Positions 62,153 to 64,000 of a stretch of 64,000 bases of DNA are shown piece after piece. Positions within the stretch are counted from its first letter, which is position 1. Every line of letters begins with the position of its first letter. The notes under the pieces are model-generated. The model was not told the DNA's origin and did no database searches. It saw only the letters and a program-made list of their open reading frames with translations. This DNA is from Dioscorea cayenensis subsp. rotundata (taxonomy: Eukaryota; Streptophyta; Magnoliopsida; Dioscoreales; Dioscoreaceae). The DNA is taken from NCBI RefSeq assembly GCF_009730915.1, contig NC_052474.1:1957501-2021500 (forward strand), given 5' to 3'. A program made the position numbers and the translations under genes.

Positions 62153-64000
62153 TCAACTAGTAACTCCATCAAATGAGTTCATCAGTATCCCGTATCCTAT
62201 CAAAACAACAGAAATAAATAAATAAATAAATAAAGGGTTAGATTGTTCTCACTAAATCGTTAACTTTCAAATATGACAATATAAATTAGGATAATACCTG
62301 AGTTGTCCATTGGATTGGTAGCAGGTACAGGTTCAGGCTCCTTGATTTCAACCACCACCACATCAGAAGTGAGGAAAGTTTTTGCAACTGATGCAGCATG
62401 CTCCAAGCAGCACCTTACCACCTGGTTTTGACCATAGAAACAAAAATTGATCACAAAGCATGCAAACATATTTTGTTTATCACTGAACAATTCCAAAGAA
62501 CTAAAAACCTTGTAGTAGTGGGGCATATACATACTTCTACTTAGTTTCTGAACAGTATACAGCATCATCAAAAGAAGTAATGAATTGTGCCATATAAAAG
62601 TTTAGTATTATCAGCAATATATGGAATGAATTTGTGTTAGTAGGTGATGTCACCAAAATAGTTAACATAAATCCGGACAAATAAGTCCAGCTATTCAAAT
62701 CAATACTATGATATAAAAGAAGCTTGTCAGGAAAGAACTGCAAGGCAAGGCCGAAAGAGAAACGATTTCTAACAAGACAATAAATGTGACTTTAGTTCAC
62801 ATCAGAATCTCTATAACAAACTACTTCTCTAATGCGCTGGTTTTGCCTGAAAACTTTATCAGAAAAAAAGATTATTTAGTAGAACCAGGTGGGCCAAGCA
62901 GAGGCCAGCCCTGATACTAGATTTCATATCTTGAAGAGGGAAAAAAAAGTGCAGGAAAAGATATTGGTGCAATGAACTGTAAATGAAAAGATACAGACCT
63001 TGGTTGGATCAATGATTCCAGCAGCCATCAAGTCTTCATAGTTTCCAGTTGCAGCATTGTAACCAAACTTTGGGTTGTCACTAGAAAGCACCTAGAACAA
63101 TGACCAAACCACCAACAAGCTCAGTCACATTTAATAGAGCAGGCATATCAGAACACACTCGAAAAAAATTGCATTGCCAAGTCCACACCTTCTCAGTAAC
63201 CACACTTCCGTTGACTCCAGCATTTTTGGCAATTAATTTCAAAGGGTAACTCAAAGCCCTCTTAACAATGTCAGCGCCAACCTGTGGTTCTCAATAGATA
63301 AAAGACATACAGTATCACGACCAGCACAAAATGAGCAGCAGCGAAAGAGAAGTGCAACCAGTGACAAACCTTTTGCTCATCGTTCTCAAGATTGTCTCTG
63401 ATGGCATCAACTTTGGCAGCAAGCCTCAAAAGGGTGCAACCACCACCAACAACAATTCCTTCCTCAACCGCAGCCTGAACTCAGATGCATTAAGTCAATA
63501 ACTGTCTAGCAAAAGAACATGAATCCAAACAAACACAAATACATATGAATGCCCTAATTAAATCATATACCTTCGTAGCATTTAGAGCATCTTCTACTCT
63601 TAATTTCTTCTCTTTTAGTTCTGTTTCTGTTTGTGCTCCAACCTACACATCAGCAAGCATGAAATGATGTGGCCTAGAAACTTGGAACTTAAAAAACATC
63701 AAGGGAAAAGAAATCTGCACATATGTGGAAAGTTATCTGCTGACCTGAATGACAGCCACACCACCAGAGAGCTTCGCTATCCTCTCATTAAGTTTCTCTT
63801 TTTCATATTCCTGTTCTGCAGCCTGAAAAACAACATGCACATAGTTTAGAAATATTTAAAAATTTCATAGAAAAACAGAGCACCTGCATAAAATAAATGG
63901 CTAAGTCAAAGTAGTACCTCAATCAAGTTTCGGATCTGTGCAACACGTTTGGTTACTTCCTCCTGAGTGCTACCATCACCAACAATGGTGGTAGAATCTT
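62153..64000 (-). CDS. CPN60B: chloroplast chaperonin 60 subunit beta, C-terminal part
   Basis: Eight exons in view on the minus strand: 64000-63918 (continuing past the edge), 63822-63745, 63642-63571, 63474-63370, 63281-63189, 63091-62999, 62421-62298 and 62196-62153. Cpn60 beta is a group I chaperonin (GroEL type) of the stroma, which folds Rubisco large subunit and other proteins with Cpn60 alpha and Cpn20/10. The segment runs from [15 protein letters not shown] to the C-terminus, with [18 protein letters not shown] (ATP-binding equatorial domain), [40 protein letters not shown] and NPMDNSGYG. The family normally ends GYGY. Here one extra A at 62188 turns this into [14 protein letters not shown] before a stop. 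Confidence 0.93.

Overview
The window is nuclear DNA of a flowering plant. Coding regions are split by many GT-AG introns, intergenic DNA is very AT-rich, and every recognised protein is a land-plant family (CSLD, PPR, phosphoribulokinase, BBR/BPC, OSCA/CSC1, group IIe WRKY, chloroplast Cpn60 beta). One gene (16605-17636) is strikingly GC-rich beside AT-rich neighbours. That would suit a non-grass monocot such as a yam, but it is a weak inference. No organellar, viral or bacterial DNA was recognised.

Layout. 1182-1704 (+): twin CX9C (CHCH) protein with one apparent extra base. 4339-8199 (+): three-exon cellulose synthase-like D gene with a long leader and a G-box/TATA promoter. 8731-10557 (-): PPR-DYW protein whose DYW domain has lost its deaminase residues. 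11834-12858 (-): 116-residue conserved plant protein in three small exons. 12859-16604: AT-rich spacer carrying a 449-bp hAT-type element with an 8-bp target duplication. 16605-17636 (-) methyltransferase-like and 17846-19834 (+) PPR-E protein share a 209-bp divergent promoter. 20303-21819 (+): chloroplast phosphoribulokinase, five exons. Then four minus-strand genes: 22577-23401 GAGA-binding BBR/BPC factor; 24945-28249 choline-phosphate cytidylyltransferase, eight exons; 29329-34990 OSCA/CSC1 channel, 11 exons; 36687-44379 sugar transporter, 14 exons. 45124-50321 (+) is a tentative spliced unit not recognised. 55011-56864 (+): group IIe WRKY with one apparent extra base. 59231-61743: 2-kb hAT element with a transposase remnant, inside an outer inverted repeat. 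62153-64000 (-): 3' part of chloroplast Cpn60 beta, running off the window.

How the genes relate. This is ordinary euchromatin; neighbours are not a pathway. Two products serve the Calvin cycle indirectly (PRK; Cpn60 beta, which folds Rubisco). Others act in wall synthesis, organelle RNA processing, phosphatidylcholine synthesis, osmosensing, sugar transport and transcription. A possible link is that the BPC factor binds GA repeats, which occur in its own leader and around the WRKY gene.

The most useful observations are the two hAT elements with exact 8-bp target duplications, the degenerate DYW domain, the duplicated exon-like modules in 45.1-50.3 kb, and three single-base insertions in otherwise conserved genes, which suggest uncorrected sequencing errors. 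I found no convincing wholly new system.
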